64,000 nt of DNA from Flavobacteriales bacterium UBA3364 (lineage in GTDB: Bacteria; Bacteroidota; Bacteroidia; Flavobacteriales_F; PHOS-HE28), in assembly GCA_002360495.1 (NCBI GenBank), contig DEQO01000196.1, forward strand, positions 20,506 through 84,505, read 5' to 3'. Positions 28,623 to 37,120 of this stretch are shown piece by piece. Made by a program: the position numbers and the translations under genes. The notes beneath the pieces are model-generated. The model was given only the letters and a program-made list of their open reading frames with translations. It had not been told where the DNA came from and made no database searches. Position 1 is the first letter of the stretch. The number at the start of each line of letters is the position of its first letter.

Positions 28623-29498
28623 TCAGCTCCAGTGAAGGTCCTCGGAATTCATGCGAAGGTAGCGCCGTACGGCGAACCAGGTGGAGATCAGGGAGATCAA
28701 CAGGCCGAGGACCAGCACCCCGGCGAACAGGAGCGCCAGCGTCGACATGTCCGTGAAGGCGAGGAGATCGGGCATGTAATGTTGCACCAGTTGCAGCAGA
28801 CCGACCAGCAAACCGATGGCCACGATGGCACCCACCACCCCCTGCCATAGGCTCTGTCCCAGGAAGGGCTTTTTGATGAACCACTGGGTCGCACCAACCA
28901 GATGCATGGTACGGATCAGGAAGCGCTTGCTGTAGATCGCCAGGCGGATGGTGTTGTTTATCAGCGCGATCGCGATGACCAATAACAATGCCGTGAAAAG
29001 CAGGACCAGCAGGCCCAATTTGTTCACTGTCGCATCGATATTCTCCACCACTGAGGAGTTGTAGGCCACCTCCTGGACCCGTTGGTCCTTCTTCAATTGC
29101 TCCACGATCCACTTCAGCGTGTCGGCCTGGGCGTAACTGGCATTCAACCGAAGTTCCACCGATGGATACAGTGGATTGCTGCCCAAGACCCCCAGAAAAT
29201 CCTCGCCCAGGTCCTTTTTCAGTTGTTCTGCGGCTTCTTCGGCGGTCACGTAGCGCGTCTCGTACGTGTAATCCTCGGTATCCAGTTCTTTCCGGAACTG
29301 CATCACGTCCACTTCCTTCAGGTCGCGTTTCAGGAACAGTTCCACGCGTACGTTTTCCTTGAAATAGCGCTCCAAGGCGTGGGCGTTGAGCACCAGGAAG
29401 CCCAGTACCCCGAGCATGAACAGCACCAAGGCGATGCCGATCACCGTGCTGACGTTCGAGGTGCGGGTCCGGGACTTCAGATAGCGATGGTCGCTCAT
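28623..29498 (-). CDS. ftsX: Cell division protein FtsX
   Basis: A 291-residue ABC-type permease that, with FtsE, transmits ATP-driven signals across the inner membrane to peptidoglycan hydrolases during division. TM1 lies near 20-40, an extracellular loop follows (VRVELFLKRDLKEVDV ... AAEQLKKDLGEDFLGVLG), and three more helices come after residue 165, with RTMHLVGATQWFIKKPF as the conserved cytoplasmic loop. ftsE is not adjacent, which is usual in Bacteroidota. An M23 peptidase at 34,146 could be a downstream hydrolase, but that link is inference. Confidence 0.93.
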   Translation of the reverse strand: MSDHRYLKSRTRTSNVSTVIGIALVLFMLGVLGFLVLNAHALERYFKENVRVELFLKRDLKEVDVMQFRKELDTEDYTYETRYVTAEEAAEQLKKDLGEDFLGVLGSNPLYPSVELRLNASYAQADTLKWIVEQLKKDQRVQEVAYNSSVVENIDATVNKLGLLVLLFTALLLVIAIALINNTIRLAIYSKRFLIRTMHLVGATQWFIKKPFLGQSLWQGVVGAIVAIGLLVGLLQLVQHYMPDLLAFTDMSTLALLFAGVLVLGLLISLISTWFAVRRYLRMNSEDLHWS

Positions 29499-29553
29499 GC
29501 GGCGGCGAAAGTAAGGGCCGGGGCGGGATGGGGCGCTGAAGCGCCTCGCTATT

Positions 29554-29638
29554 CACCGCAGCGGCGCAGAGAACGCAGCAATAGCGCAACGGAGATCTTG
29601 CGCTGCGAATTCTTTGCGGACGCTGCGTCGTTGCGGTG
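29554..29638. repeat. REP-like imperfect palindrome, second copy
   Basis: Left arm from 29554 (CACCGCAGCGGCGCAG) pairs with right arm ending at 29638 (CTGCGTCGTTGCGGTG). The inner stem AGCGCAA (29583-29589) with TTGCGCT (29598-29604) is perfect. It lies upstream of the small membrane protein at 29687. The right end is followed by GGTCTTCA and a TACCTTC element, and the same order recurs at 29,996-30,028 before leuS. Confidence 0.6.
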
Positions 29639-29656
29639 GGTCTTCATTACACTTTC

Positions 29657-29664
29657 TACCTTCA
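29657..29664 (+). promoter_or_regulatory. -7 element for the small membrane protein gene
   Basis: TACCTTCA lies 22 bp before ATG 29687 and directly after the right arm of a REP-like palindrome. Confidence 0.4.
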
Positions 29665-29686
29665 GGGTGGATCAGAACGAAACTGC

Positions 29687-29953
29687 ATGCGAGATCGGGA
29701 CAAAGACCGAGAACCTCCGAGCCTTGGGACGGCCGGCCCTTATGTGGCTTTCGTCTGCGGTGGGATCATCCTGCTCATCGGTGTCTACTTGGAGTTCATC
29801 GGAGCCGGGGCAGCCGGTTACACGTTGGCAGGTCGTAGCGGAACAGGAGGAGGTGAGCCGATCACGGTCCCGGGCTGGGGGTACATAGCGATCGGCTCTT
29901 TTTTCTTCCTTCCGGGAGCTTGTTATTTACTTCTCACCCGGCGACGTCGGTAG
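29687..29953 (+). CDS. Small two-helix membrane protein
   Basis: An 88-residue protein from ATG 29687 (MRDRDKDREPPSLG). Two transmembrane segments, YVAFVCGGIILLIGVYLEF near 16-34 and GYIAIGSFFFLPGACYLLL near 65-83, flank a Gly-rich loop, and the C-terminus is RRRR, so both ends are probably cytoplasmic. I do not recognise the family. It lies between two similar promoter-bearing repeats and ahead of leuS. Confidence 0.6.
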   Translation: MRDRDKDREPPSLGTAGPYVAFVCGGIILLIGVYLEFIGAGAAGYTLAGRSGTGGGEPITVPGWGYIAIGSFFFLPGACYLLLTRRRR

Positions 29954-30020
29954 CTCCGTCAGCGCAGGGCATGGCTACGTGGCCGTCGTCGCCTTTGCGG
30001 TAGGTCTTCACCTCGCCTTC

Positions 30021-30028
30021 TACCTTCG
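30021..30028 (+). promoter_or_regulatory. -7 element for leuS
   Basis: TACCTTCG lies 19 bp before ATG 30048. The 32 bases ending in it repeat, with changes, those ending at 29664. Confidence 0.45.
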
Positions 30029-30047
30029 CGCTCAGTAGCACAGGACT

Positions 30048-33000
30048 ATGCAGTACGATCCGAAGGACATCGAGAAGAAGTGGCGGGAGAAGTGGAGGAA
30101 CGACAAGACCTACCGGGTCCTGAACGATGCCTCCAAGCCGAAATACTACGTCCTCGACATGTTCCCGTACCCCAGCGGTGCCGGACTGCATGTGGGCCAT
30201 CCGCTCGGCTACATCGCGAGCGACATCGTGGCACGCTTCAAACGGCACAACGGATTCAATGTGCTGCACCCCATGGGCTACGACAGCTTCGGCCTGCCTG
30301 CGGAGCAGTACGCGATCCAGACCGGGCAGCATCCAGCGAAGACCACGGAGGTGAACATCGCGCGTTACCGCGAACAACTGGACAACATCGCCTTCAGTTT
30401 CGATTGGGACCGCGAGGTGCGCACCAGCGATCCATCCTATTACAAGTGGACACAGTGGATCTTCCTACAGCTCTTCGATAGCTGGTATGACCACGAGGCG
30501 CAACGCGCGCGACCCATCATGGAGTTGCTTGCACGGTTCGAGATCCAAGGCTGGCATGCGGCCGATACCGCCGCCCTCACCGGTGATGTGGAAGAGGAAT
30601 TGGGTGCCTTCACCGCTGCCGAGTGGAAGGCCTTCGATAGCCGCACGAGGCATCGCATCCTGCAGAACTTCCGCCTGGCCTACCTCAGTGAAGCCTGGGT
30701 GAACTGGTGTCCCGCGCTGGGCACCGTGCTGGCGAACGATGAGGTGAAGGACGGCGTGAGCGAGCGCGGGGGCCACCCCGTGGAGCGCAAACGGATGCCG
30801 CAGTGGAGCATGCGCATCACCGCTTATGCGCAGCGTTTGTTAAACGGGCTTGACACGCTGGATTGGAGCGAGAGCATCAAGGAGGCGCAGCGCAATTGGA
30901 TCGGAAGGAGCGAAGGTGCTTTGGTGCGCTTCAACCTCAAGCACGGCGCGGGTGATATCGAGGTCTTCACCACACGTCCGGACACGCTCTTCGGCGTCAC
31001 TTTCGTGACACTGGCACCCGAGCATGAATTGGTGGAGGTGATCACGCTTGCGGAGCGTCGGGAGGAAGTGATGGCCTACGTGACCACGGCCAAGAACCGC
31101 AGCGAACGCGACCGAATGGCCGATGTGAAGACGGTGAGCGGGGTGTTCACCGGTGCGTACTGCATTCATCCCTTCACCGGAAAGGAAGTGCCGGTCTGGG
31201 TGGGCGACTACGTGCTCGGTGGCTACGGAACCGGCGCCGTGATGGCCGTGCCCGGCGGCGACCAACGCGATTGGAATTTCGCAACGTACTTCGGCCTGCC
31301 GATCATCGCGGTGACGGAAGGCGCGGACATCGGCAAGGAGGCCGACGAACGCAAGGATGCGACGATTAGCAGCGAAGGATTCCTGAAAGGCCTGAAAGTG
31401 CCCGATGCGATCAAGCGCTCCATCGATGAATTGGTGAAGATCGGTGCCGGTGAACGCCGTATCAACTTCCGGTTGCGCGATGCCGCTTTCGGTCGCCAGC
31501 GCTACTGGGGCGAACCGATCCCGATCTACTACAAGGATGGTGTGCCCTACGCCCTGCCTGAGAGCGAGCTTCCCCTGAGGCTTCCCGAGGTGGACAAGTT
31601 CCTCCCCACCGAGGATGGTGAACCACCGCTCGCACGCGCCGCGAACTGGAATTATCAAGGCCATCCGTTGGAGACCACGACCATGCCCGGCTGGGCCGGC
31701 AGCAGCTGGTACTTCCTGCGCTACATGGACCCGCACAACGAAGGTCGCTTCGCCTCGCCGGAAGCCGTGAACTACTGGCAGCAAGTGGACCTCTACATGG
31801 GCGGCAGCGAACACGCCACCGGCCACCTGCTTTACTTTCGCTTCTGGACCAAGTTCCTACATGACCGCGGCTGGATCAACTTCGATGAACCCGCGAAGAA
31901 GCTGGTGAATCAGGGGATGATTCAGGGTGTATCACAATACATCTTTCGCATAGTGCCAGTCATACCGGATGGCCCACGAGAGTTTACTATGCTGCGTTTG
32001 AACCTCAACGGCATACAAGGAGAAATCACGCTCCCGGCTCCAACCAAGTTCGTCTATGTCAGCGCAGATGCGAAGGATTACTTCAGCGGGTTGGGCACCA
32101 GGCTTCCCAATTCAACCACGTTCCTTCCCATCAACTATTTGTTCCAACGACTCCCTGTCGACGTCAAGCATGTTCAGTCTGGAGAACTGCTGCTGGGACC
32201 TTTCATCGATTCTCTGAATGTCGATGCCAATGAGGAGGTGCAATTCATCTTTCATGCAGGCATCATATCTCGATTGAATGGTGCAGCTCGATTCCCTGGG
32301 GTACAGGAGACCTTTAGGTTCCTCACCGGGGATATCGGCCGGCCTAGGACAGAGCCCGAGGTAGAGAAGATGTCCAAATCGAAAATGAACGTCGTCAACC
32401 CCGACGACATCATTTCGAAATACGGCGCTGACACGCTGCGGCTGTATGAGATGTTCCTTGGTCCGCTGGAGCAGAGCAAGCCATGGGACACCAACGGCAT
32501 CGAAGGCACCTTCCGCTTCCTCCGGAAATTCTGGAATCTCTTCCACGGTGCGGATGATGTATTCGGCGTGAGCGATGAGGCCGCCACCAAGCCCGAACTG
32601 AAAGTGCTGCACGCCACCATCAAGAAGGTGAGTGAGGACATCGAGAAGATGAGCTTCAACACCAGCGTGAGCCAGTTCATGATCGCGGTGAACGAGCTTG
32701 GCACGCTGAAGTGCAACAAGCGCGCGGTGCTGGAACCGCTGGTGATCACGCTCACGCCCTTCGCCCCGCACATTGCGGAAGAGCTCTGGGAGAAACTGGG
32801 GCACAGCACCAGTGTCACCCTGGCCCCTTGGCCGAAATGGGATGCCAGCCATTTGGTGGAGGACAGCTTCAGCTACCCCATCAGCTTCAACGGGAAAACA
32901 CGGCTGCAGATGGAATTCCCCATCGCTTTGGATGCGAAAAGTGTGGAAGCCGCCGTTCTGGCTGACCCGGAGGTGCAATTGCGCCTGGAAGGCAAGTCCC

Positions 33001-33050
33001 CCAAGAAGGTGATCGTCGTGCCGAAACGGATCGTCAATATCGTGGTATGA
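30048..33050 (+). CDS. leuS: Leucyl-tRNA synthetase
   Basis: A 1000-residue class I synthetase charging tRNA-Leu. The HIGH signature is HVGH at 48-51 (MFPYPSGAGLHVGHPLGY), the editing domain occupies roughly 230-430, RQRYWGEPIPIYY is the conserved catalytic-domain segment, and KMSKSK starts near 774. The stretch from about residue 625 to 770, which corresponds to the leucine-specific insert before KMSKS, is poorly conserved and encoded by visibly less GC-rich DNA than the rest of the gene. The frame is intact throughout. Length is at the upper end for Bacteroidota. Confidence 0.96.
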   Translation: MQYDPKDIEKKWREKWRNDKTYRVLNDASKPKYYVLDMFPYPSGAGLHVGHPLGYIASDIVARFKRHNGFNVLHPMGYDSFGLPAEQYAIQTGQHPAKTTEVNIARYREQLDNIAFSFDWDREVRTSDPSYYKWTQWIFLQLFDSWYDHEAQRARPIMELLARFEIQGWHAADTAALTGDVEEELGAFTAAEWKAFDSRTRHRILQNFRLAYLSEAWVNWCPALGTVLANDEVKDGVSERGGHPVERKRMPQWSMRITAYAQRLLNGLDTLDWSESIKEAQRNWIGRSEGALVRFNLKHGAGDIEVFTTRPDTLFGVTFVTLAPEHELVEVITLAERREEVMAYVTTAKNRSERDRMADVKTVSGVFTGAYCIHPFTGKEVPVWVGDYVLGGYGTGAVMAVPGGDQRDWNFATYFGLPIIAVTEGADIGKEADERKDATISSEGFLKGLKVPDAIKRSIDELVKIGAGERRINFRLRDAAFGRQRYWGEPIPIYYKDGVPYALPESELPLRLPEVDKFLPTEDGEPPLARAANWNYQGHPLETTTMPGWAGSSWYFLRYMDPHNEGRFASPEAVNYWQQVDLYMGGSEHATGHLLYFRFWTKFLHDRGWINFDEPAKKLVNQGMIQGVSQYIFRIVPVIPDGPREFTMLRLNLNGIQGEITLPAPTKFVYVSADAKDYFSGLGTRLPNSTTFLPINYLFQRLPVDVKHVQSGELLLGPFIDSLNVDANEEVQFIFHAGIISRLNGAARFPGVQETFRFLTGDIGRPRTEPEVEKMSKSKMNVVNPDDIISKYGADTLRLYEMFLGPLEQSKPWDTNGIEGTFRFLRKFWNLFHGADDVFGVSDEAATKPELKVLHATIKKVSEDIEKMSFNTSVSQFMIAVNELGTLKCNKRAVLEPLVITLTPFAPHIAEELWEKLGHSTSVTLAPWPKWDASHLVEDSFSYPISFNGKTRLQMEFPIALDAKSVEAAVLADPEVQLRLEGKSPKKVIVVPKRIVNIVV

Positions 33051-33220
33051 TGAATGCGTTGAAGGCTGTAGGCTGCTTGCTGCTAGCCCCTTATCGCCAG
33101 GCGATCGGGGCATCGCCGCGTCGGGCAGCTGGCTCTAAGGTGCTGGAGCGTGCCGACCAGCGAAGGGTGACCAGCCAGAAGCCAAGAGCGCATTGGCATC
33201 CGGTTTGCACTCCACGCGCC

Positions 33221-34039
33221 ATGGCACGTTCAACCACGTTCGTTTTACTCGGCTTCGGTTTGTTGTCCATGAGCTTCGCGCAGCAGGCGACCATCAAGGA
33301 CGCGGATGCCCCTCATGAACTGTATCCCCTTCGGGACCTGAAGCACAATGCGTTCCAGCCCGGCGAGAAGTTGACGTATATCGTCCACTACGGTTGGGTG
33401 AATGCTGGTGAAGCCGTGGTGCAATTGAAGGAAAGCGACCGCGAGATCCAGGGCCGCAAGGTCTGGGTGGCCACCGGCAAGGGCCGCAGCCTCGGGGCCT
33501 TCAACACCTTCTACAAGGTGGACGATTTCTACGAGACGCATTTCGATGCCCAAGGCGTTTTCCCATACGCCTTCGTGCGCCGCGTGAGCGAGGGTGGGTA
33601 CAACTTCAGCCAGGACTACCTCTACAACCAGGTCCGCGGCGAGGTGACCACGCAGAAAAAGGCCACGCACAAAGTGCCGCCCAGCGTGCAGGACATGCTC
33701 AGTGCATTCTACTACGCCCGCACGTTCGACTTCAGCACCGTGGAACCGGGCGATGAGTTCATGATCATGACCTTCCTCGATGACGAACTGTGGCCCCTGC
33801 GGATGAAGTTCGTCAAGCGGGAGACCATTAAGCTGCGCAACGGGAAGTACCGTTGCATGAAGTTCCAACCGGTCGTGCAGGAGGGGCGGATCTTCAAGGG
33901 CAACGACGACCTCAACGTATGGATCACCGATGACGGCAATCGCATCCCTGTCCTCGCCCAAGCCAAGGTGATCGTGGGTTCCATCAAGATGGAGCTCAGT
34001 GGCTACGAGGGTCTGGTGCATCCCATCGCTAAGGAGTAG
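33221..34039 (+). CDS. DUF3108 periplasmic protein
   Basis: About 272 residues from ATG 33221 (MARSTTFVLLGFGLLSMSFAQ, a signal peptide). The body shows the DUF3108 pattern: PGEKLTYIVHYGWVNAGEA, YKVDDFYETHFD, and a C-terminal LRNGKYRCMKFQP ... VIVGSIKMEL. Members are periplasmic or outer-membrane lipid-handling-like beta proteins of unknown function. The 170 bp between leuS and this gene (33,051-33,220) shows no gene, and the longer reading through it looks non-coding. Confidence 0.8.
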   Translation: MARSTTFVLLGFGLLSMSFAQQATIKDADAPHELYPLRDLKHNAFQPGEKLTYIVHYGWVNAGEAVVQLKESDREIQGRKVWVATGKGRSLGAFNTFYKVDDFYETHFDAQGVFPYAFVRRVSEGGYNFSQDYLYNQVRGEVTTQKKATHKVPPSVQDMLSAFYYARTFDFSTVEPGDEFMIMTFLDDELWPLRMKFVKRETIKLRNGKYRCMKFQPVVQEGRIFKGNDDLNVWITDDGNRIPVLAQAKVIVGSIKMELSGYEGLVHPIAKE

Positions 34040-34145
34040 GACCATTGCTCAGGGTGGCGGATCTCGCAGGTGAACATCCCGGCGTGGAAAGGATGTGGGC
34101 GCATCGCCCGCCGGCAAGCGAATAGTGCCGTTCCTTGGTCGTCCG

Positions 34146-35420
34146 ATGAAACTGTGGCAGAAAGGTCTTGCGGTGCTCGCTGCCGGGTGCAGCGTTGGTT
34201 TCTTCTTTCTGGCAGTGGATGTCAGTCCGCGCGTGGAGTATGTGCCGGATCCCGTGGTGGACGTGCCCGAGGACACCGTGCCACTGCCGCCGGACGCGTA
34301 CGGGATCCCGATGGCCGGGTATATCCTCGAGCAGGGTGTGGTGAAGTCCGGCGATACGTTCGGCGCCTTGCTCCACGTGCGTGGCGTGGAGCAAGGTGAC
34401 ATCCAGGGCCTGGTGGAGCTGGCACTTCCACATTTCGATGTCAAGCGCATGCGTACGGATCATCCGTATGCCTTCATTTTCAAAGAGGAGAACGCCTTGG
34501 GCCCGGACTACTTCGTGTACGAGGCCGATCCTGTTCGCTACGTGGTGTTCCGCCTCCACGACGGTCTTGCGGTGAACGTCGGTGAGCGGCCGGTGGTCAC
34601 CGAAGAACACAGCATTGCCTGCCTGGCCACCGGTGCGTTGTACAACGACATTGCGCGGGCCGGGGCCGATCCCCGCCTGGCCATGCAGCTGGCCGAGGTC
34701 TTTGCCTGGACGGTCGACTTCTACCGCATCCAGAAGGACGATGTGTTCTCCGTGGTCTATCGGGAGAAGAGCGTTGACGGCGTGCCCTACGGCGAACCTG
34801 AGATCGTCGGTGCGCGCTACATCAGTGAGGGCCGTGTGAAGGAGGCCTATCGCTTCGCACAGAACGATGGCGTGGAGCAATACTATGATGATGAGGGCAG
34901 GAGCCTTAAGAAGGCTTTCCTGCAAGCACCGCTGAAGTACAGCCGCATTTCATCGGGGTTCAGCAACAAGCGGTTGCATCCGGTGCAACGGGTGATGAAG
35001 GCGCACTTGGGTACCGACTATGCTGCTGCGTACGGCACCCCGATCCTCGCGGTCGGTGATGGTATCGTGGAGAAGACCGGCCATTCCGGTGGCAACGGCA
35101 ACTACGTGAAGATCCGACACAACGGCACGTACACGACGCAGTACCTCCACATGCGCAAGATCCTCGTGAAGCAGGGCAGCGCCGTCCAACAGGGCCAGGT
35201 CATCGGGGAGGTGGGCAGCACAGGGCTCGCCACCGGCCCGCACGTCTGCTTCCGATTCTGGAAGAACGGTGTGCAAGTGGACCATCGCAAGGAGGAGTTC
35301 CCGAATACCGAGCCACTTGCGGAAGAGTTGATGGCTTCCTTCAACGAATTCAAGGAACCCGTTCGCGAGGAACTTTTTGCAGCCGAGAAGACGGCGCGTG
35401 GCCGTGTGGTGAATTTCTAA
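34146..35420 (+). CDS. M23 family metallopeptidase (LytM domain)
   Basis: About 424 residues from ATG 34146, with an N-terminal membrane or signal segment (LAVLAAGCSVGFFFLAV). The middle region (GYILEQGVVKSGDTFGALL) is OapA/LysM-like, and the C-terminus is a LytM zinc-peptidase domain: HLGTDYAA near 295, GNYVKIRH and YLHM, then GPHVCFRFW. The last motif, normally HxH, is HVC here; this variant is common in Bacteroidota homologues. It should cleave peptidoglycan cross-links or regulate such an enzyme. Its last bases overlap the end of the convergent gene. Confidence 0.88.
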   Translation: MKLWQKGLAVLAAGCSVGFFFLAVDVSPRVEYVPDPVVDVPEDTVPLPPDAYGIPMAGYILEQGVVKSGDTFGALLHVRGVEQGDIQGLVELALPHFDVKRMRTDHPYAFIFKEENALGPDYFVYEADPVRYVVFRLHDGLAVNVGERPVVTEEHSIACLATGALYNDIARAGADPRLAMQLAEVFAWTVDFYRIQKDDVFSVVYREKSVDGVPYGEPEIVGARYISEGRVKEAYRFAQNDGVEQYYDDEGRSLKKAFLQAPLKYSRISSGFSNKRLHPVQRVMKAHLGTDYAAAYGTPILAVGDGIVEKTGHSGGNGNYVKIRHNGTYTTQYLHMRKILVKQGSAVQQGQVIGEVGSTGLATGPHVCFRFWKNGVQVDHRKEEFPNTEPLAEELMASFNEFKEPVREELFAAEKTARGRVVNF

Positions 35421-36064
35421 CCAGCCAGGGCCTTTATCCCTGCGGTCGTATGGATGTGGACACCGCTATCGGTTCCCGCCGCCGCGCTCAGTAGTGCTTT
35501 TGCCAGGGTCCGGTAGGGCATCGGGCGTGACCTTGTCGGCAGGAGCGGGGCTAGGAATTTCATCAGGACCAGACCCGCCCGTTCACCCGGTCGGTCCTCC
35601 TTCCTTGGGCCATCCAGGATGGAAGGCCGGAAGATGTGGAGGGCCTGGAACGTGAGCCTCCGAAGGTCCATCTCGACGCGGCCTTTGACACGGTTATAGA
35701 AGAACGCACTGTTCGGATCGGCGCCCAACGCACTTACCAAGCAGAAGCGCGTATCGGAACCTTCCGCCCAGCGTGCAAGGGCAAGGACAAGCTCCAGGTC
35801 CACATGCACAAAGGCTTTCTTATCTCCCTTGACATTGCGCATCGTTGTGCCAAGGCAGCAGATCACCGCATCGACACGCTCGTTCCTCAGTCCTTCGATC
35901 AGGCTGACCGGTCCAGGCGCCCAATGTTCCGATCCGTTCGTGTTGGGCATTGCCCGCCGCCCCCATGTGATCACCCGGCCGAAACGCTGATCAGCCAAGG
36001 CAAGTTCCACCACGGCCGAACCGACCAGTCCCGTCGCCCCGGCAACAAGAAGTGAGCGCTTCAT
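35417..36064 (-). CDS. NAD(P)-binding Rossmann oxidoreductase
   Basis: About 215 residues from ATG 36064 (MKRSLLVAGATGLVGSAVVE). The GATGLVG dinucleotide loop, CCLGTT, and the segment LVSALGADPNSAFFYNRVKG place it with atypical short-chain/NmrA-like oxidoreductases such as the HTATIP2-like proteins. Substrate unknown. A TACATTTC element at 36069-36076 lies just before the ATG, so the mRNA leader is very short. It shares a divergent promoter region with the membrane protein at 36138. Confidence 0.82.
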   Translation of the reverse strand: MKRSLLVAGATGLVGSAVVELALADQRFGRVITWGRRAMPNTNGSEHWAPGPVSLIEGLRNERVDAVICCLGTTMRNVKGDKKAFVHVDLELVLALARWAEGSDTRFCLVSALGADPNSAFFYNRVKGRVEMDLRRLTFQALHIFRPSILDGPRKEDRPGERAGLVLMKFLAPLLPTRSRPMPYRTLAKALLSAAAGTDSGVHIHTTAGIKALAG

Positions 36065-36137
36065 GGAAGAAATGTAGGCCATCATATTGTTTATGAAGTA
36101 AACATGTCTACATTTGTACCATACAACAGCACGAGCC
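36065..36137. promoter_or_regulatory. Divergent promoter region
   Basis: On the plus strand, TTG at 36087-36089 is followed after 19 bp by TACATTTG at 36109-36116, an excellent Bacteroidota -33/-7 pair, 21 bp before ATG 36138. On the minus strand, TACATTTC (36076-36069) with GTTTAC about 21 bp upstream serves the oxidoreductase. The AT-rich stretch stands out in this GC-rich region. Confidence 0.7.
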
Positions 36138-36722
36138 ATGGACACCAACCTCAGTCCCGAACAAAGTCTGAAGCTGATCGAAAGCATGATCGGTCAGGCC
36201 AAGAAGAGTTTCCACCGCATCAGTTTCTACTTCCTTTTGTGGGGGATATTGCTCACGTTGGCCATGGTGGCACAACTCGTCACAGCACGGTCGGCGCCCG
36301 GCGCTGAAGGGTGGGGTTGGATCCTGGCAAGCATCCTCGGTGGCATCGGTTCGGCGGTTTACGGCGCACGTGAAGGTCGTCGTGAGCAAGCTGAAACGTT
36401 GGCGGATCGTGTGATGATGTGGCTGTGGATGGCGTTCGTGATCACCTTGTTCGCCACCGGTGTTGGAGCAGGAGTTGCGGGATACTCAACTCCCGTGGGT
36501 TCCATCATCATCCTCACGGGCCTGCCGACGTTCACGACCGGACAGCTCATCCGGTTCAAACCGCTCATTTTCGGTGGCGTCCTATTCTGGGTGCTCGGTG
36601 TGATCAGTTTCTTCGTGGAGCCGTTCATCATGGGTATGCTGCACATCGTGAGCATGGTATTCGGCTACATCATTCCGGGCATCATGCTCAAGCGGCAAGA
36701 GAATGGCCTTCGCACCGCTTGA
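36138..36722 (+). CDS. Multi-pass membrane protein paired with a winged-helix regulator
   Basis: About 194 residues with an N-terminal cytoplasmic helix (SPEQSLKLIESMIGQAKKSF) and five or so transmembrane segments. It is a common Bacteroidota family encoded just before a small winged-helix protein; the two genes overlap here by 20 bp. Function is unknown, but the pairing suggests the regulator controls expression of the membrane protein or both answer to an envelope signal. A strong promoter precedes it. Confidence 0.78.
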   Translation: MDTNLSPEQSLKLIESMIGQAKKSFHRISFYFLLWGILLTLAMVAQLVTARSAPGAEGWGWILASILGGIGSAVYGAREGRREQAETLADRVMMWLWMAFVITLFATGVGAGVAGYSTPVGSIIILTGLPTFTTGQLIRFKPLIFGGVLFWVLGVISFFVEPFIMGMLHIVSMVFGYIIPGIMLKRQENGLRTA

Positions 36723-36990
36723 TCCCGTTCTGCACAACCAGCTCAGGCTTGCCGTGGTGAGCCTGCTGGTGGCCGTGGAAGAGGGGGACTTCAATTTCCT
36801 CCTGGAGAAGACCGGGGCAACGCGCGGCAACCTGAGCGTACAGATCACGAAGCTGAAGGATGCCGGATACATCACCGTGACGAAGACCTTCAAGGACAAC
36901 TACCCGAACACCCAATGCAGTATGACGCCGAAAGGGATCGGAGCCTTTGAACTGTATGTGAAGGCGATCAAGGACTATTTGGGGAAGTGA
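36703..36990 (+). CDS. Winged-helix DNA-binding regulator
   Basis: A 95-residue protein of the HTH_34/MarR-like type: HNQLRLAVVSLLVAVEEGDFN, then FLLEKTGATRGNLSVQITKL as the recognition region, then GYITVTKTF and SMTPKGIGAFELY as the wing and end. Such one-domain regulators act as dimers. It overlaps the preceding membrane-protein gene and is probably translated from the same message. Confidence 0.85.
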   Translation: MAFAPLDPVLHNQLRLAVVSLLVAVEEGDFNFLLEKTGATRGNLSVQITKLKDAGYITVTKTFKDNYPNTQCSMTPKGIGAFELYVKAIKDYLGK

Positions 36991-37120
36991 GCCGGTTCGG
37001 GGCCATCGATGTTCGTCGGGTCGTTCCCGTGCCCCGTCGGTGGCCCAGCTTCTTTTTGTCGAGTTCTTGTCCACTTCGGGGAACCTGCTGCGTAGACAGC
37101 CGCAGGACTCCCCGCCTGTG

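Noticed and set aside
28612..29589. N-terminal extension of the DUF3098 reading frame to 411 codons
   Set aside because: The extension overlaps ftsX in another frame; the DUF3098 family begins at the ATG at 28611.
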